Positions 28,789-30,874 of a DNA stretch of 30,874 bases are shown piece by piece (the first letter of the stretch is position 1; each line of letters opens with the position of its first letter). The stretch is from Phaeoceros laevis (Eukaryota > Anthocerotophyta > Anthocerotopsida > Notothyladales): assembly GCA_049999765.1 (NCBI GenBank), contig JBNGIQ010008685.1, forward strand, positions 1 to 30,874, in the 5' to 3' direction. The translations under genes and the position numbers were made by a program. A model generated the notes under the pieces. It did not search any database and had not been told where the DNA came from. It saw nothing but the letters and a program-made list of their open reading frames with translations.

Positions 28789-28957
28789 TGTGGTATAGAC
28801 AATGGATGAAATGGTTGGCCTGTGGTATAGACAATGGATGAAATGGTTAGACAGGTGGGGTCTACCCTTATACAACATGCATGAAATTGTTAGACAGGTG
28901 CGGTCTACCCTTACACCGCATGGATGAAATGGTTAGACAGGTGGGGTCTACCCTTTG
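28789..28957 (+). repeat. Two interlocked minisatellites, 32-bp and 43-bp periods
   Basis: tggtatagacaatggatgaa recurs at 28791 and 28823 (32-bp period). The segment atgaaatggttagacaggtg with ggtctaccctt then recurs at 28836, 28879 and 28922 (43-bp period). The two arrays share the ggatgaaatggtt core, so one seems to have grown out of the other. Confidence 0.8.
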
Positions 28958-29234
28958 ATGATGTTATTAAGCTCACACCTGCAGTGATTCACCAAGCTCA
29001 CCATGCTCGTCTCTTGAGAACCTGGCAACTAAATTCGTTGCCCACTGATGAGTGGACAACCTTGCAGCCAGGAGCATTTCCCGAGCCGCTTGGGGCGCCT
29101 GTGCCTGGAAAGAGGTCTGCAGATATGCGGTGATGGTGAGTAGGTGTCTTGTTCATCTCAAGATAATCTAGGATGATGTTTCCTCCTAATGGAACTTCTT
29201 GACTTATGAGCGCACCCTGCCCTGAAACCTTGCA

Positions 29235-29312
29235 TACCGCAGTGGCTTGAAGGATAGCTGTAGACACTTGGCGGTACGCAATGGCTTGAAGAATAGTTGT
29301 ATTCACTTGGCC
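29235..29312 (+). repeat. 39-bp tandem pair
   Basis: gtggcttgaaggatagctgt and atggcttgaagaatagttgt occur 39 bp apart, each followed by cacttggc. The copies are about 80 percent alike. Confidence 0.6.
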
Positions 29313-29790
29313 TGAGAGTCTTCAGGATGGAACTTCAACCACATATGCGGGTCCCCCAAGAGCTGATAGAGTCGAGTCCTCCGGATCCAAAATCCCCTTT
29401 TACGGGTGGAACGACGTGTCAACTTCATGTGCTGCTAAACAGCTTACCCAGGACTGACCGTGCCAGTACAAAACATTAGGCTCTCGGCACAGCAGACAAT
29501 TTTTACAGCAGGCCACTGGAATGGCCGGTCCAGTACAATGGCACGACACGCACACACATAGCTATGCCGGCGCCCAAGCTGCAAAAGACCAACCGCACTG
29601 CAAGCGAAGTGGGGGTTTTGCCACATCCCTTTTTTGCCACACTTGTGGCAAATACTGCAGTTCGCCCTACCCCTTGCTTTGCGACAGGGTAACCGGCCGA
29701 GGCTTTTGGAATGTGGCACCGCTTCTGTTACTGTGTTTTTACTGGAAGCCGGAAAATAAGAACGACAGCAGCGACGGAGGTTACCGTTCT

Positions 29791-29999
29791 TGCTCCACCT
29801 GCAACGGCGCGCACCACTAACGCGATGCAGCATCAATAGTCTTGGATGCCAAACAGCTGAAAAACGTGGGCATGCCCGCTGGACTGCTACTGCTGAAAAA
29901 CCCTGCAATGCTCCACCTACAATTTGGCACCACAAACGGGATGCAACATCAGCTGTTTTGGACGCCAGCAGCTGGGAGGCAGGCCCACACCCTGGAGCT
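29791..29999 (+). repeat. Diverged tandem duplication, period about 117 bp
   Basis: Both copies begin with tgctccacct or tgctccaccta and share gcaccac, gatgca, catca, ttgga and ggcatgccc or ggcaggccc landmarks. The period is not a multiple of three, so only the second copy is read in the PPR frame; the first contains an in-frame stop at 29818. Confidence 0.65.
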
Positions 30000-30874
30000 G
30001 GAGGGGAGGTTGAATGTGCCTCCGAGGCAAAGGATTCACACAAGCTGCACATTTGTGCCGTGCAGTGGCTTAGCAGCCAAGCTACGCATACCGGACAATA
30101 GCAGTGCTGGAGAACGACAAGAGTTGTTGTGGAGGCAGTATTTCTTGGACTCCACATTGTGGTGGGACTGCAGGATGAACAAGAAGAGCGCGCGCTCTCC
30201 CGACTTCATACACAAGGAGTCCAAGGAGCCCATATGGCTGAACAACTTCTACAAGCCTGACTGGGTGGATGCGGAGCTGGCTGCCTTGGACAAACAGGTT
30301 GGACGGTATGCTCAGCCTACATCCAACCCCTTGTTGCATCATAATGCTGGTGCTCCGACGGTGCCAGAGTGCCAAGGGCACGGAACGGCTCAGGCTGTAA
30401 TCGAACAACTTTGTGAGAATGGGCAGCTAAGTCCAGCAGTGGACGCTTTGACCGTCTTGGCGGAGAAACAATCTCGTGTGTCCTCCTCTCTGCTGTATAG
30501 AGTCATTCAGATATGCGGGTCTGAAAAAAATATGGTGTTGGGGCAACGACTTGATGATCTCACTGTCAAGCTTGGGTACGGATCCAACGCATTTTTGGGA
30601 AACCATCTCTTGCGCATGTATGCATGTGGAGGTAGGCTACAGGAGGGCATGGATGTGTTCAACAGGGTAGGGAAACCAGATGTCTTCATGTGGTCTTCCA
30701 TAATCTCTGCACATGTTAAGCACGGAAAACCGAAGGAAGCCATACAACTGTACCGTGAGATGCGTAAGTCAGGAGTGAAGGCGGATGGTCACGTCTTTGT
30801 AGCTGCCCTTCAAGCTTGTGCATTTGCCGCTGACTTGGAATCTGGCAGAAAAGTGCACTCTGATGTGTTGCACA
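29872..30874 (+). CDS. PPR protein with N-terminal PDF (OSB-like) motif, 3' end outside window
   Basis: An open frame from after TAA 29818 to the window end; the first in-frame ATG is 29872, and alternatives are 29908 and 29941. Residues from about 85 contain LLWRQYFLDSTLWWDCRMNK, then SPDFIHKESKEPIWL and PDWVDAELAALD. This W-W-D..K..PDF..K...LW pattern is that of the PDF motif of plant organellar single-stranded DNA-binding (OSB) proteins. PPR repeats follow: LLYRVIQICGSEKNMVLGQR, FLGNHLLRMYACGGRLQEGM, DVFMWSSIISAHVKHGKPKE, VFVAALQACAFAADLESGRK. The wording is PLS-class, so an E or E+/DYW end is likely beyond the window. The N-terminus is probably a mitochondrial or plastid presequence. The upstream exon/intron state is uncertain. 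Confidence 0.8.
   Translation, partial: MPAGLLLLKNPAMLHLQFGTTNGMQHQLFWTPAAGRQAHTLELEGRLNVPPRQRIHTSCTFVPCSGLAAKLRIPDNSSAGERQELLWRQYFLDSTLWWDCRMNKKSARSPDFIHKESKEPIWLNNFYKPDWVDAELAALDKQVGRYAQPTSNPLLHHNAGAPTVPECQGHGTAQAVIEQLCENGQLSPAVDALTVLAEKQSRVSSSLLYRVIQICGSEKNMVLGQRLDDLTVKLGYGSNAFLGNHLLRMYACGGRLQEGMDVFNRVGKPDVFMWSSIISAHVKHGKPKEAIQLYREMRKSGVKADGHVFVAALQACAFAADLESGRKVHSDVLH

Larger units (their letters stand above)
28299..29871. other. Repeat-rich intergenic region
   Basis: About 1.57 kb with several small tandem-repeat families (listed separately) and no supported gene. Open frames occur on both strands but follow the repeats rather than protein-like composition. Confidence 0.5.

Noticed and set aside
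29444-30157. 237-codon minus-strand frame near the right end
   Set aside because: It overlaps the PDF-PPR gene and a tandem duplication; composition is low in structure and no motif is present.
1-30874. CRISPR arrays, bacterial operons, rRNA or tRNA genes
   Set aside because: No regular spacer arrays and no rRNA-like blocks were seen; the spliced genes show a plant nuclear locus. A tRNA could be missed without a covariance-model scan.

Overview
The window is nuclear DNA from a land plant. Genes are split by many short introns (mostly 70-150 bp, GT..AG), three products carry or probably carry plastid transit peptides (STIC2, CLPP6, an LRR protein), and large PPR proteins of the plant organelle-editing class are abundant. 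The wording of the PPR repeats and the density of PPR loci suggest a seedless plant (fern, lycophyte or similar); that placement is inference. All gene models were built by eye from splice sites and reading frame. Every multi-exon model sums to a whole number of codons.

Layout. (1) 1-1.53 kb: scrambled remains of PPR genes, an E/DYW tail and a PPR-repeat block in the wrong order plus a small inverted piece. (2) 2.77-6.21 kb, minus: an intact intronless 1146-residue PPR protein ending in E/E+ without DYW. (3) 7.19-8.31 kb, plus: STIC2-type plastid nucleoid-associated protein (YbaB family), 6 exons. (4) 8.76-11.83 kb, plus: leucine-rich repeats fused to an alpha/beta-hydrolase-like domain, 15 exons. 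(5) 11.98-12.83 kb, minus: intronless DUF3820-like protein. (6) 12.99-15.10 kb, plus: PUS1-type tRNA pseudouridine synthase. (7) 15.85-22.44 kb, minus: SMARCAL1/CHR18-type SNF2 annealing helicase in 34 exons, with four tandem HARP-like modules. (8) 23.18-24.14 kb, plus: unrecognised basic protein. (9) 24.95-26.44 kb, minus: CLPP6. (10) 26.67-27.25 kb, plus: small secreted protein of unknown role. (11) 27.51-28.30 kb, plus: intronless GC-rich TPMT/HOL-type methyltransferase. (12) 28.3-29.9 kb: minisatellite-like repeats. (13) 29.87 kb to the end, plus: 5' part of a PPR protein with a PDF (OSB-like) motif before the repeats.

There is no operon logic, as expected for a nuclear locus. A shared theme is organelle maintenance: PPR RNA factors, STIC2, the Clp protease and a PDF-motif protein; the SNF2 protein is a fork-remodelling factor. 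The strongest unusual signals are the fourfold HARP exon cassette in the SNF2 gene, an intron in the same gene that seems to lack an AG acceptor, a copy of one of its exons just downstream of it, and a 13-bp duplication that destroys a DYW tail.
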